This document shows, piece by piece, positions 26,140-35,725 of a stretch of DNA of 64,000 nucleotides; within the stretch, counting starts at the first letter, position 1; every line of letters begins with the position of its first letter. This DNA comes from Tunturiibacter gelidiferens. Its GTDB lineage: Bacteria > Acidobacteriota > Terriglobia > Terriglobales > Acidobacteriaceae. The notes beneath the pieces were generated by a model. The model did not search any database and had not been told where the DNA came from. It saw only the letters and a list, made by a program, of their open reading frames with translations. The stretch is taken from positions 124,001-188,000 of the forward strand of contig NZ_JACHEB010000009.1 of NCBI RefSeq assembly GCF_014201335.1. The letters are read 5' to 3'. A program made the position numbers and the translations under genes.

Positions 26140-26491
26140 TGATTCGAGCTTTATCCGCGAGTACTTGCGGCACCTGCTGAACCGAATGGATGTTGTGTGC
26201 GAAGAGGCAAAGGATGGCAGCGATGCTTTGGCGGTGCTGGCGGCGGAGGAGTCGTTCGACCTGATGTTGCTGGATGTGAACATGCCTGTGATGAACGGGC
26301 TGGAGTGCGTGAAGAAGTTACGTGCAGCGAAGCTGGGCCCGGAGATGAAGGTGATGATGGTGACGACCGAGGCCGATCACTCGTTTATTACGACGGCGCT
26401 CGATAACGGTGCGGACGAGTTTTTGATGAAGCCGTTTACTCCTGAGAGTTTGCGGGAGAAGATGCTTCTGCTTGGTGTAATAGCAGCTTGA
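26120..26491 (+). CDS. cheY: Chemotaxis response regulator CheY
   Basis: This single receiver domain has 123 residues from the ATG at 26120 with GGAGG upstream. Asp7, Asp8 and the phospho-acceptor Asp52 (LLDVNMP) are present, as are Thr82 or Thr83 and Lys104 (FLMKPF), so it should be phosphorylated by CheA. It has no output domain. It overlaps the cheW stop codon by 20 bases, consistent with coupled translation. Whether it targets a flagellar switch or another motility machine, such as type IV pili, cannot be told from this window. Confidence 0.93.
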   Translation: MRALIVDDSSFIREYLRHLLNRMDVVCEEAKDGSDALAVLAAEESFDLMLLDVNMPVMNGLECVKKLRAAKLGPEMKVMMVTTEADHSFITTALDNGADEFLMKPFTPESLREKMLLLGVIAA

Positions 26492-26528
26492 CGCTGTGGG
26501 TGGAAGAGGAAGGCTGAGGAATGCAGAG

Positions 26529-27758
26529 ATGAAACCTTTGGATGAACGGCCGCTCCGCATTCTTGCTGCGGACGACTCGGCAGTAATGCGCGGCGTGATG
26601 GGGAAGCTGTTTCGAACACATGCTGAGGATCGGTCGAGCGAGCTTCCGCGCATGGAGTTGTGCGGGGTTGCACAGGATGGGGTCGATTGCCTGGAGGCGG
26701 TGAAGCGGCTGATGCCGGATGTGCTGGTGCTGGATCTTGAGATGCCGAGGCTGAATGGGCTGGAGGTGTTGCGCCGGTTGCAGGTCGAGAATCCGGGGCT
26801 GCCGGTGATTATGTGCAGCGCGCATACGGAGCGTGGGGCGAGGTCGACGCTGGAGGCACTGGCGTGTGGTGCTGCAGACTATGTGACGAAGCCGGCGGAG
26901 CAGCGAGACTTTGCTTCGGCGATGCTGTCGTTGTCGCAACAACTGCTACCGCGGATTGCTGCATTGGCCAAGGGCGCAAAACGGAAGGAAGAGAATGCTG
27001 TCGCGCGGAGCGGCTCGGGAAGCGCTTTGAAGGTTCCGTCGAGTGCAGTGCCGACGAAAGCGTTTTCTCCGATTGAGGTGGTGGTGATTGGGTTGTCTAC
27101 GGGGGGACCGTCCGCGTTGGAGCAGTTGTTGCCGAGGCTGCCCGCGGACTTTCCTGTTCCTGTGTTGATCGTGCAGCATATGCCGAAGCTGTTTACTGGC
27201 GCGCTGGCGGAGCGATTGGATAAAAGCTGTGCGCTGCGAGTGAAGGAAGCTTATGAGAATGCCATGATTCGACCAGGCACGATCTGGCTTGCTCCAGGGG
27301 ATGCGCACATGGAGGTTGGTCCGGGCAATGGATTGACGGATAGGCATGATGGGAGTTTGGCGGGGAGGAGCAGCAGAGTTCGGCTGCATCGGCGGGAGCC
27401 TTTAAATCACTGCAGGCCTGCGGTGGACTATCTGTTCTTTTCCGCGGCCCGAATGTATGGTGCGTCCGCGTTGGCGCTGGTGATGACAGGAATGGGAGCC
27501 GATGGGCTGGATGGGGCGCGAGCTGTGCATGAAAGCGGCGGAGTGGTGTTGGCGCAGGATGAGGCGAGTTCTGCAGTGTGGGGGATGCCAGGGAAGGTGA
27601 CCGAGGCTGGTATCGCAAGTGCGACGCTGCCGCTTGTGGAAATTGCGAGTGCGCTGAAGCAACGAGTCAACGCGGGAAGATTGACGAAGATGGATACGGC
27701 ACACCATGCAGCATCCGCGATGGTGCCGCGGCGGGAGATGACCGATGGCCTGTTCTGA
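26529..27758 (+). CDS. cheB: Chemotaxis methylesterase CheB
   Basis: This protein-glutamate methylesterase/deamidase has 409 residues from the ATG at 26529, which follows a GAGGA site. The receiver domain (about 9-135) has Asp69 in LVLDLEMP. The catalytic domain (about 185-375) shows GLSTGGPS (nucleophilic Ser), QHMP (His) and MGADGLDGA (Asp). The last 20 residues are extra. It demethylates receptors and is activated by CheA phosphorylation. It overlaps cheR by 14 bases. Confidence 0.94.
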   Translation: MKPLDERPLRILAADDSAVMRGVMGKLFRTHAEDRSSELPRMELCGVAQDGVDCLEAVKRLMPDVLVLDLEMPRLNGLEVLRRLQVENPGLPVIMCSAHTERGARSTLEALACGAADYVTKPAEQRDFASAMLSLSQQLLPRIAALAKGAKRKEENAVARSGSGSALKVPSSAVPTKAFSPIEVVVIGLSTGGPSALEQLLPRLPADFPVPVLIVQHMPKLFTGALAERLDKSCALRVKEAYENAMIRPGTIWLAPGDAHMEVGPGNGLTDRHDGSLAGRSSRVRLHRREPLNHCRPAVDYLFFSAARMYGASALALVMTGMGADGLDGARAVHESGGVVLAQDEASSAVWGMPGKVTEAGIASATLPLVEIASALKQRVNAGRLTKMDTAHHAASAMVPRREMTDGLF

Positions 27759-28572
27759 TACGGATTACGCTTATCTTCGTGAGCTTGTGCTGGAGCAGTC
27801 ATCGAACTTGATTGACCCGTCGCGCAATGCTCTCTTCGACACGAGGTTGACACCGATTGCGAGGTTGTCGGGCGCGGACAGCCTTGGAGACTTTGTCAAT
27901 ATGTTGAAGGCGGGGAGGCCGGCTCATCTGCATCGGGCGGTCGCAGAGGCGATGACGATCAATGAGACGAGCTTCTTTCGGGATATGAGGCCGTTCGAGA
28001 TGTTGCGGCAAGTTCTTATTCCGCGGTTGATCGAACAGAGAAAGGAGACGCGGCGTCTGCGAATCTGGAGCGCGGCGAGTTCGACCGGACAGGAGGCTTA
28101 CAGTCTGGCGATGATGATCGTGGAACATTTTCCGGAGCTTGCGGGTTGGGATGTGAGGATTGTCGGCACGGATATCTCGCGGCACGTCGTTGACTATGCG
28201 CGGAAGGGGCGGTATAGGCGACTGGAGGTAAACCGGGGACTGCCGGCACGGATGTTGCTGAAGTATATGACCCGGGATGGGGAGGAGTGGGAGATCAGTC
28301 CGCAGGTTCGGTCGTTGTGTGAATTTCATTATGCCAATTTGTCTGGGCCGCTTCCTTTTTTACCGTTCTTCGATTTGGTGTTGCTGAGAAACGTGCTGCT
28401 TTATTTTTCTCAGCAGGATCGCAGGACGCTCTTCAATGAGATTCATCGGAAGTTGTTCCCTTCGGGTTACCTCGTTTTGGGAAATGCGGAGCAAGCGGAG
28501 GATTCGACCAATCTCTTCGAGGTGGAGTTTGGGGCTGACTGCTACTTTTATAGCCCCGTGAGCGCTTCGTGA
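27745..28572 (+). CDS. cheR: Chemotaxis methyltransferase CheR
   Basis: This 275-residue SAM-dependent methyltransferase methylates glutamates of chemoreceptors. The all-alpha N domain is followed by the catalytic domain with MTINETSFFRD (about 71-81), RIWSAASSTGQEAYSLAM (SAM site), VGTDIS, and FDLVLLRNVLLYF, the usual CheR motifs. In most CheR proteins the SAM motif reads CSTGEE; here it is ASSTGQE. GGGAG precedes the ATG. It completes the operon. The 3' end is 35-80 bp before lhr, which could be co-transcribed. Confidence 0.94.
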   Translation: MACSDTDYAYLRELVLEQSSNLIDPSRNALFDTRLTPIARLSGADSLGDFVNMLKAGRPAHLHRAVAEAMTINETSFFRDMRPFEMLRQVLIPRLIEQRKETRRLRIWSAASSTGQEAYSLAMMIVEHFPELAGWDVRIVGTDISRHVVDYARKGRYRRLEVNRGLPARMLLKYMTRDGEEWEISPQVRSLCEFHYANLSGPLPFLPFFDLVLLRNVLLYFSQQDRRTLFNEIHRKLFPSGYLVLGNAEQAEDSTNLFEVEFGADCYFYSPVSAS

Positions 28573-28649
28573 GGATTTTTGACCTAGGAGCTTAGAAGCG
28601 CATCCAATTGTGTGCGGCAGTTATGCTGCTGACAGCGCACTTGGAGACT

Positions 28650-31600
28650 ATGCTGCCTAGTTCTGCCAAATCGAAGAAGAAAGTTGCGATTGAAGCTGAG
28701 TTGCCGCCAGGGCTGAATCCTGGGGGCGATGCAGCGTTAGGGCTGTTTCATACGATCACGGCGAAGTGGTTTCGGGCTGTGTTCGATGCTCCGACTGCTC
28801 CGCAGGTGGAGGGCTGGCCGGCGATCGCTCGTGGGGAGTCGACGCTGATATTGGCTCCGACGGGCACGGGAAAGACGCTGACGGCGTTTATGTGGTGTCT
28901 CGATAAGTTGATGATGCGGACTGCGCCGGAGACAGAGCGTGGATGTCGAGTGGTGTACCTTTCGCCTTTGAAGGCGTTGGCCGCGGATGTGGAGCGGAAC
29001 CTGCGGTCGCCTTTGGTGGGTATCGCGAACATGGCGAAGCACGAGGGTGTTGCAGTGCGGATCCCGGAGATTAGTGTCCGTACGGGCGATACGTCGCACA
29101 AGGAGCGTGCGAGGTTTCGAAAACATCCTGGCGATATTTTGATTACCACGCCGGAGAGTCTGTATCTGCTGCTGACGTCGGAGGCTGGGGAGTCGTTGCG
29201 GTCGGTCGAGACTGTGATCGTGGATGAGATCCATGCGCTGGTGCCGAGCAAACGCGGCGCTCATATGGCGTTATCGTTGGAGCGGTTGGAGGCGCTGACC
29301 GGGAGGAAGCTGCAACGGATTGGTCTGTCTGCTACGCAGAGGCCGTTGGAAGAAGTGGCGAGGTTTCTGGGTGGAGCGGAAGCGTCTGGATATGTGCCTG
29401 TGGAAGGCACGAATTTGAGTCATGCTGCGGAGGCTGACGCGGAGACTGCCAGCGTGTTGATGGAGGTTGCTGGTAGTGAAGACTCGCGGGCGGAAGGGGG
29501 CGCGAGCGCTGCGCGGTTTCGGCCGGTGACTGTGGTGAATGCGGGTGCGAGGAAATTGTTGGAGCTGAAAGTGGAGGTTCCGGTTGAGGATATGGCGAGG
29601 CTCGGTGAGATTGAGGAGCAGCCGAGTGGGCCTGCTTCGCAGGGACCGAAGAGAACGTCGATCTGGCAGTCGATTCATCCACGGTTGCTTGAGATTATTC
29701 GCGGGCGGACGTCGACGCTGATCTTTGTCAATGCGCGTCGAGTGGCGGAGAGACTCGCGGGGGCTTTGAACGAACTTGCAGGAGAGCAGGTTGCGCTGGC
29801 GCATCATGGTTCGCTGGCGGCGGCGCAGAGGACAGAGATCGAAGAGTTGCTGAAGGCGGGGAGGATTAAGGCTCTGGTGGCTACGTCGTCGCTGGAGCTT
29901 GGGATCGATATGGGGGCAATTGATCTGGTGATTCAGATTGAGGCTCCGCCGAGCGTGGCGAGTGGGATGCAGAGGATCGGGAGGGCGGGGCACCAGGTGG
30001 GGGCACCGTCGCATGGGATTATCTTTCCGAAGTACAGGGCGGATTTGATTGCGTGTGCGGCTGTAACACGGGCGATGCATGAGGGGCATGTGGAGTCAAC
30101 GCGATTTTTGCGGAATCCGCTGGATGTGCTGGCGCAGCAGATGGTGGCGGTGATTGCGCATCCGCCTTTGAATGTTGTGGATGCTGAACGACGCACGAAG
30201 CATAAGACGGAGGAGGAGGAGAGTCCGGGGTTGAGCTATGCGGCGTTGTTCGGCTTGGTGCGCGGCGCGGCTCCGTTTGCGGGATTGAGTCAGAGTGTGT
30301 TCGATGGCGTGCTGGATATGTTGGCGGGACGGTATCCGTCGGATGAGTTTGCGGAGCTGCGGCCGCGGATCACGTGGGACAGGAATAAGAACTGGATCAC
30401 ACCGCGGGCTGGGGTGAAGCGGATTGCGATCTTGAATGGGGGGACGATTCCTGATCGTGGGACGTATGGGGTGTTTCTGGCTGGGCAGAGATCGAAGCCG
30501 GTGCGGGTGGGTGAGTTGGATGAAGAGATGGTCTTCGAGAGCCGGACGGGAGATACGTTCATTCTGGGGGCTTCGACGTGGCGGATTGATGAGATTACGC
30601 ATGACCGGGTGTTGGTGACTCCGGCGCCGGGTGAGGCGGGGAAGATGCCGTTCTGGCATGGAGATCAGGCGGGGCGGCCTCTGGAATTTGGGCGACGGAT
30701 CGGGGCGCTGGTGAGGGAGTTGCGGGAGGCTCCACGCAGCGTGGCGATGGCTCGGCTGACGACGGAACATGATCTGGAGCCGGGGGCGGCGGAGAATGTG
30801 CTGCGGTATCTGGCGGATCAGGAGCTGGCTACGGTGAATGTTCCGGACGATCAGAACATCGTCGTGGAGCGTGTGCGCGATGAGTTGGGGGATTGGCGGG
30901 TGTGTGTGTTGACGCCGTTTGGCAGCAGAGTGCATGCGCCTTGGGCGATGGCGGTGACGGCGAAGCTGCGGGCTACTAGCGGACAAGAAGTGGAGACGAT
31001 GTGGTCGGAGGATGGCTTTGTGCTGCGCTTTCCTGAGACCGAAGAGGCTCCGGCAATTGAGCCGATTTTGTTGGAGGCGGAGGAGGCTGCGGAGTTGGTG
31101 TTGCGGCAGTTGGGATCGACGGCGCTGTTTGCGGCGAAGTTCCGGGAGAGCGCGGCGCGGGCATTGTTGCTGCCGAGGAGGAGAGCGGATGGAAGGACTC
31201 CACTGTGGCAGCAGAGGAAGCGCGCGTATGACTTGCTGAGTGTGGCAAGCCGTTATGCGTCGTTTCCGATTGTGCTCGAGGCTTACAGGGAGTGTCTGCG
31301 CGATGTGTTTGACATGCCTGCGCTGATGGAGACGCTGCGGAATATCGGAAGTCGTTCGCTGCGGGTGCACACGGTGGACTCGCGGACGCCTTCGCCGTTT
31401 GCTTCGGCGTTGTTGTTCAGTTATGTGGCGAACTATATCTACGATGGGGACGCTCCGCTGGCGGAGAGACGGGCGCAGGCGCTGTCGATCGACCAGGATC
31501 AACTGCGGGAGCTGATGGGGGATGCGGACCTTCGAGAGCTTCTGGATCGGAGTGCAATTGAAGAGACGGAAGAACAGCTGCAGTGCGTGGTGGAGGGATA

Positions 31601-33476
31601 TCGCGCGCGGAATATGGATGGGGTGCATGATCTCTTGTTGCGGTTGGGTGATCTGAGCCGGGATGAGCTGCAGCTGCGATGTGTAACGGATGAGGTTGCA
31701 AGTTCGGTTGCGAAGCTGATGCGGGCTCGGCGGGTGCTTGAGGTGCGGATCAGCGGGGAGAAGAGGCTGATTGCGGTGGAGGATGCGGCGCGGTACCGAG
31801 ATGGGCTCGGCGTGCCGCTACCACCGGGGCTGCCGGGGGCGTTTTTGGAGGAGGCTCATGAGGCTCTAGTAGATCTGGTGCGGCGTTTTGCAAGAACGCA
31901 TGGGCCATTTACGACGCATGAGGTTAGTGAACGGTTCGATTTCGCGGCGGAGAGTGTGGAGGCGGTGCTGCAGCGGTTGGTGCAGAGTGGCAAGGTAGTG
32001 GAGGGTGGGTTTCGGCCTGGAGGGATTCATCGGGAGTGGTGCGATAACGAGGTATTGCGTGCGATTCGGCGGCGCTCGCTGGCTCGGCTGCGCAAGGAGA
32101 TTGAGCCGGTTGAGCAGAGGACTTTGGCGAGATTGTTTACGCGGTGGCAGGGAGTGGTTCAGCCTCGACGGGGGCTGGATGCGTTGCTGGATGTGATTGA
32201 GAATCTGCAAGGGGCGCCGCTGGCGGCTTCGATATTGGAGACCGAGATATTGCCGGCGCGGTTGGTCGGATATAAGACTGCGGATCTGGATACGTTGATT
32301 GCTGCGGGTGAGGTGATCTGGGTTGGATTCGATCCGATTGGAGAGAGGGATGGACGGATTGGACTTTATCTCGCCGAGAAGCTGCCTGCGCTTTGGCCGA
32401 TGGGGCGATGGGTGGCGCAGCAGGATGGCGTTCGTTCTCCTCAAGGTGACGGGGCTGCATTCGCGTTGAGTGAGACGGAAGAGAAGATTGTGGAGTATCT
32501 GAGGGTGCGGGGAGCTTCTTTCTTTCAGGATTTGCATGATGGGATTGGGGGTGGGTATCCGGGGGAGACGCTTGAGGCATTGTGGGGATTGGTTTGGAAG
32601 GGCGCGCTGACGAACGATGGTATGGCGGCGCTGCGGGCTTACTGCGAGAGGCCTGCTACCAACAGCTCAAGGAAACCTGCGCGTAAGGTGCATCAGCAGA
32701 CGGGATTTCGATCGCGGCGAACGACGCCACCTACGGCGCAGGGACGGTGGGCGTTGAATGCTGCGGCGTTTGTGAGTGGACGGTCGGCGACAGAGTGGAG
32801 TCATGCGATTGCTCAGCAGTTGTTGACCCGATATGGCGTGGTGTTTCGCGAGACGGCGCATGCGGAGAATCTGCCGGGGGGATTTTCGGCGATCTATGAC
32901 GTGATGAAGGCGCTGGAGGAGAGCGGGAAGATTCGTCGTGGGTACTTTGCGGCGGATCTTGGTGCGACGCAGTTTGCGATGCCGGCGGCGGTGGATCTGC
33001 TGCGGTCGCTGCGGGTGCAACAGGACCCGGAGAAGGTGGAGATGTTGCAGCTAGCGGCGACTGATCCGGCGAATCCTTATGGTGCGTTGCTGAGGTGGCC
33101 TGCGGCACCGGATGCGGGGTCTTCGCTGACGCGAAGTGTTGGGGCACGCGTGATTCTTTGCGATGGAGCATTGGTGGCCTATCTGCGGAGGGGGAATCCG
33201 AACCTGCAGGTGTTTCTGCCGGAGGAGGAGCCGCAGCGGTCACAGGTGGCGAGGAAGTTGGCGGAGTTTCTGGTGAGCAAGGTGCAGGACCAGGAAGATG
33301 CGCAGGGCCGCGGCGGAATCTTGATTGCGAGTGTGAATGGAGTTGCTGTAGCGGCACATCCGATCGCGCGATTTTTGTTGGATGCAGGATTTGCAGCGGG
33401 GGCGATGGGGTTCAATGTGCGGAGGGGGTTGCCGCCACTGCCGGGCGCTCGCGGTGAGGTGAGGGCGAATGCTTGA
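28650..33476 (+). CDS. lhr: Large ATP-dependent helicase Lhr
   Basis: This is a superfamily 2 helicase of about 1,608 residues, similar in size to the long E. coli Lhr (1,538). It has APTGTGKT (Walker A), VIVDEIHAL (DEIH box), LSATQRP (motif III), IFVNARRVAERL and QRIGRAGHQVG (motif VI). The long C-terminal part resembles Lhr-Core plus the Lhr-CTD that carries a uracil glycosylase-like region in some members. The enzyme is a 3'-5' DNA helicase for repair. The start is uncertain: ATG 28650 (GGAG just upstream), ATG 28623 or TTG 28608. It ends one base from the stop of a convergent gene, without a terminator between them. Confidence 0.93.
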   Translation: MLPSSAKSKKKVAIEAELPPGLNPGGDAALGLFHTITAKWFRAVFDAPTAPQVEGWPAIARGESTLILAPTGTGKTLTAFMWCLDKLMMRTAPETERGCRVVYLSPLKALAADVERNLRSPLVGIANMAKHEGVAVRIPEISVRTGDTSHKERARFRKHPGDILITTPESLYLLLTSEAGESLRSVETVIVDEIHALVPSKRGAHMALSLERLEALTGRKLQRIGLSATQRPLEEVARFLGGAEASGYVPVEGTNLSHAAEADAETASVLMEVAGSEDSRAEGGASAARFRPVTVVNAGARKLLELKVEVPVEDMARLGEIEEQPSGPASQGPKRTSIWQSIHPRLLEIIRGRTSTLIFVNARRVAERLAGALNELAGEQVALAHHGSLAAAQRTEIEELLKAGRIKALVATSSLELGIDMGAIDLVIQIEAPPSVASGMQRIGRAGHQVGAPSHGIIFPKYRADLIACAAVTRAMHEGHVESTRFLRNPLDVLAQQMVAVIAHPPLNVVDAERRTKHKTEEEESPGLSYAALFGLVRGAAPFAGLSQSVFDGVLDMLAGRYPSDEFAELRPRITWDRNKNWITPRAGVKRIAILNGGTIPDRGTYGVFLAGQRSKPVRVGELDEEMVFESRTGDTFILGASTWRIDEITHDRVLVTPAPGEAGKMPFWHGDQAGRPLEFGRRIGALVRELREAPRSVAMARLTTEHDLEPGAAENVLRYLADQELATVNVPDDQNIVVERVRDELGDWRVCVLTPFGSRVHAPWAMAVTAKLRATSGQEVETMWSEDGFVLRFPETEEAPAIEPILLEAEEAAELVLRQLGSTALFAAKFRESAARALLLPRRRADGRTPLWQQRKRAYDLLSVASRYASFPIVLEAYRECLRDVFDMPALMETLRNIGSRSLRVHTVDSRTPSPFASALLFSYVANYIYDGDAPLAERRAQALSIDQDQLRELMGDADLRELLDRSAIEETEEQLQCVVEGYRARNMDGVHDLLLRLGDLSRDELQLRCVTDEVASSVAKLMRARRVLEVRISGEKRLIAVEDAARYRDGLGVPLPPGLPGAFLEEAHEALVDLVRRFARTHGPFTTHEVSERFDFAAESVEAVLQRLVQSGKVVEGGFRPGGIHREWCDNEVLRAIRRRSLARLRKEIEPVEQRTLARLFTRWQGVVQPRRGLDALLDVIENLQGAPLAASILETEILPARLVGYKTADLDTLIAAGEVIWVGFDPIGERDGRIGLYLAEKLPALWPMGRWVAQQDGVRSPQGDGAAFALSETEEKIVEYLRVRGASFFQDLHDGIGGGYPGETLEALWGLVWKGALTNDGMAALRAYCERPATNSSRKPARKVHQQTGFRSRRTTPPTAQGRWALNAAAFVSGRSATEWSHAIAQQLLTRYGVVFRETAHAENLPGGFSAIYDVMKALEESGKIRRGYFAADLGATQFAMPAAVDLLRSLRVQQDPEKVEMLQLAATDPANPYGALLRWPAAPDAGSSLTRSVGARVILCDGALVAYLRRGNPNLQVFLPEEEPQRSQVARKLAEFLVSKVQDQEDAQGRGGILIASVNGVAVAAHPIARFLLDAGFAAGAMGFNVRRGLPPLPGARGEVRANA

Positions 33477-33477
33477 G

Positions 33478-34677
33478 CTAAAGGTAGCTTAGCCACCAAT
33501 CGGTTCGTGTGGCTTTGATGTTGGCGAACCATCGGCAGAGTGGGTAGAGAGAGACTACGACGAAGAGCCAGACCGCGTAGACCACCCAAAGTGGATATCC
33601 GAAGTCGGCGGGAAAGAGTTTTTCGGATCCACCCATCGCGGGTGTGGAGCTGAAGAGGATTGGATATGACTGCGCTCCGTAACGAATCCAAGTGGTAAGG
33701 AATGACAACAGATGGATGAGATAGAAGTGCGCGATGAAGTAGAAGAGAGGGACGCGTCCGAAGACGATGAGGGGATTGGCAATGCTGAAGCGGTGGCGGT
33801 CCAAGCGTGCGAGAACGATGAGGGCCGGGCCAAGTGTCATGAGGAGGTATAGCAGTGACGGCGGATACTTTGTGCAGTTAAGAAAAGATAGAAGCGTGAA
33901 GATGACGGAGTGCTGAGGAGACCATTTTTCGGGGTCGCCATAGAGATTGATTGTGCGGAGGATGATGAAAGCTGCTGTGAGCGCGCAGCCGGTTGTGAGG
34001 ATGATCTTTTGGCGGCGGGCAGGCTCCCGTAGAAAGACGCGGCCGAAGCAAAAGCCTGCGGACATGACGGCGATCCAGGGTACGAGTGGGTAGCCGACGA
34101 CGATGACTAAGCCATGGACCAGGAAGGCGCCGGGTTGATGGATTACGTTCCAGACAGGGGCGTAACTGGCGAAGGACGCGGCGTTGATCGGGTCGAGAAG
34201 ATTGTGGAGTGCAATGACGGCGATGCTCAAGAGTGCGAGAAGACGGTAAGGAAGCTTGACTAAGAGGGCCAGCGATACCATGCAGCCGCCTAACTCCCAC
34301 ATGACGAGAAGAAGGACCGGGAAGCGGGAGGCGAAGTTGAAGTTGTAGGCGAGACGCATGACGGTGAGTTCGAGAAAGATCAGCCAGAGTCCTCTCGTTA
34401 ACAGAAATGTCGATAGCTGAGTTTTGGTGCGGCCGCGCTGGAGCCATAGGAAAGCTCCGAGGCCAGCGGTGAAGGTGAAGACGGGAGCACAGAAGTGGGT
34501 GATCCAGCGAGTGAAGAAGAGAAACGGATAGGTGCGGGTGAGATCAGTGGGTGAAAAGAACGTCGCGGAGATGTGAAAGAAATCGCGGGTGTGATCGAGC
34601 GCCATGATGATCATGATGGCGCCGCGCAGGGCGTCGATGGATTGTAGACGCGAACTGGGTTGGAGGGTTGTGGACAC
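33478..34677 (-). CDS. DUF1624 membrane protein (heparan-glucosaminide acetyltransferase-like)
   Basis: This 399-residue polytopic protein has about ten hydrophobic helices. The N-terminal pattern SIDALRGAIMIIMALDHTRDF is the hallmark of the DUF1624/HGSNAT-like acyltransferase family, which includes the human lysosomal heparan-alpha-glucosaminide N-acetyltransferase. The Asp-His pair of the HTRDF region is the likely catalytic or acyl-binding spot. It may transfer acetyl groups across the membrane onto a glycan, but the bacterial members are uncharacterised. The start is GTG without a ribosome site. It runs toward lhr. Confidence 0.82.
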   Translation of the reverse strand: MSTTLQPSSRLQSIDALRGAIMIIMALDHTRDFFHISATFFSPTDLTRTYPFLFFTRWITHFCAPVFTFTAGLGAFLWLQRGRTKTQLSTFLLTRGLWLIFLELTVMRLAYNFNFASRFPVLLLVMWELGGCMVSLALLVKLPYRLLALLSIAVIALHNLLDPINAASFASYAPVWNVIHQPGAFLVHGLVIVVGYPLVPWIAVMSAGFCFGRVFLREPARRQKIILTTGCALTAAFIILRTINLYGDPEKWSPQHSVIFTLLSFLNCTKYPPSLLYLLMTLGPALIVLARLDRHRFSIANPLIVFGRVPLFYFIAHFYLIHLLSFLTTWIRYGAQSYPILFSSTPAMGGSEKLFPADFGYPLWVVYAVWLFVVVSLYPLCRWFANIKATRTDWWLSYL

Positions 34678-34776
34678 TTTGGTGGCCCATTATCGCTTAG
34701 AGGGATCGTTGGGGTGAAGAATTTTCTGAGGGGCTGGTGCATCTGAGATTAGAAGCGGGTTCAAAGGGAGAAGACG

Positions 34777-35688
34777 ATGCCTGAAGGGGACACAATTTAT
34801 CGGGCGGCGCGGGCGCTGCAGAAGGCGATTGGGGGCAAGGTGGTGACGGGCTTCGATACTGGGTTGGCGAAGCTGGCGAGGGTGAATGATGATGCTCCGC
34901 TGGTGGGGCGGACGGTCGAGAAGGTGGAGTCGCGGGGGAAGTGGTGTTTGATTTTCTTCTCGGGCGATTTGATTTTGGTGACGCATATGTTGATGAGCGG
35001 GAGCTGGCACCTTTATCGCACCGGGGAGAAGTGGTGGATGGGGCGGGATCGGATGCGTGTGGTGATTCGGACTGCGGAGTGGGAGGCGGTGGGGTTCAAT
35101 ATTCCGGTGGCAGAGTTTCATACGGCGCGGTCGCTGGAGCGGTCGAGCCAGGTGCCGAAGCTTGGGCCGGACGTGTTAAGCGATGAGTTTACGATGGAGT
35201 CTGGTGTGGTTCGGTTGGGTGCGTATGGGAGAGAAAATCCTGATGCAGAGATTGCAGTGGTGCTGCTGAATCAGCGGGTGCTGGCGGGTTTGGGGAATGT
35301 TTATAAGAGCGAGGTGGCTTTTGCGGCGGGGGTGAATCCGTTTCGTGCTATGAGGACGATTACGCAGCGCGAGATGGAGATGATGGTGGAGGTATTGCAG
35401 AGATATATGAAGGCAAACGTGGTGGATGGCGCTGGAGATGGGATTGTGACTTACTCGGGGAATCGGCGGACGACGCATTCGTCGAATCGCGAGGAAAGGC
35501 TTTGGGTTTATGGACGGCAGGGGCAGGAGTGCCGGCGATGTGGGACGGCGGTGATGATGAGGAAGCAGGGGGTGCAGGCGAGGTCGACGTATTGGTGTCC
35601 GGAGTGCCAGCCGTGGGTGGGAATGGGAGAGACGGCTGCTCCGGTGGGGAGGGTGACGGTGGTGCGGCGGGGGAAGATTGGGTGTTAG
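34777..35688 (+). CDS. nei: Endonuclease VIII-like DNA glycosylase (Nei/Fpg family)
   Basis: This 303-residue Fpg/Nei protein starts MPEGDT, with catalytic Pro2 and Glu3. PEGDT at the N terminus is the pattern of Nei2-like rather than MutM proteins, which have PELPE. A H2TH region (LNQRVLAGLGNVYKSEVAF, about 165-183) and a C-terminal zinc finger with two CxxC pairs (CRRC and CPEC) are visible. It removes oxidised bases and nicks the strand by beta,delta-elimination. ATG is preceded by GGGAG. Sequence alone does not separate Nei from Nei2. Confidence 0.9.
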   Translation: MPEGDTIYRAARALQKAIGGKVVTGFDTGLAKLARVNDDAPLVGRTVEKVESRGKWCLIFFSGDLILVTHMLMSGSWHLYRTGEKWWMGRDRMRVVIRTAEWEAVGFNIPVAEFHTARSLERSSQVPKLGPDVLSDEFTMESGVVRLGAYGRENPDAEIAVVLLNQRVLAGLGNVYKSEVAFAAGVNPFRAMRTITQREMEMMVEVLQRYMKANVVDGAGDGIVTYSGNRRTTHSSNREERLWVYGRQGQECRRCGTAVMMRKQGVQARSTYWCPECQPWVGMGETAAPVGRVTVVRRGKIGC

Positions 35689-35725
35689 CGTCGCGACTAT
35701 GTACGCGAATTACGACTCGATCGAT

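Noticed and set aside
30096..31628. 510-codon minus-strand frame inside lhr
   Set aside because: Arg/His/Pro/Gln-rich shadow of the helicase gene, with no domain resemblance.
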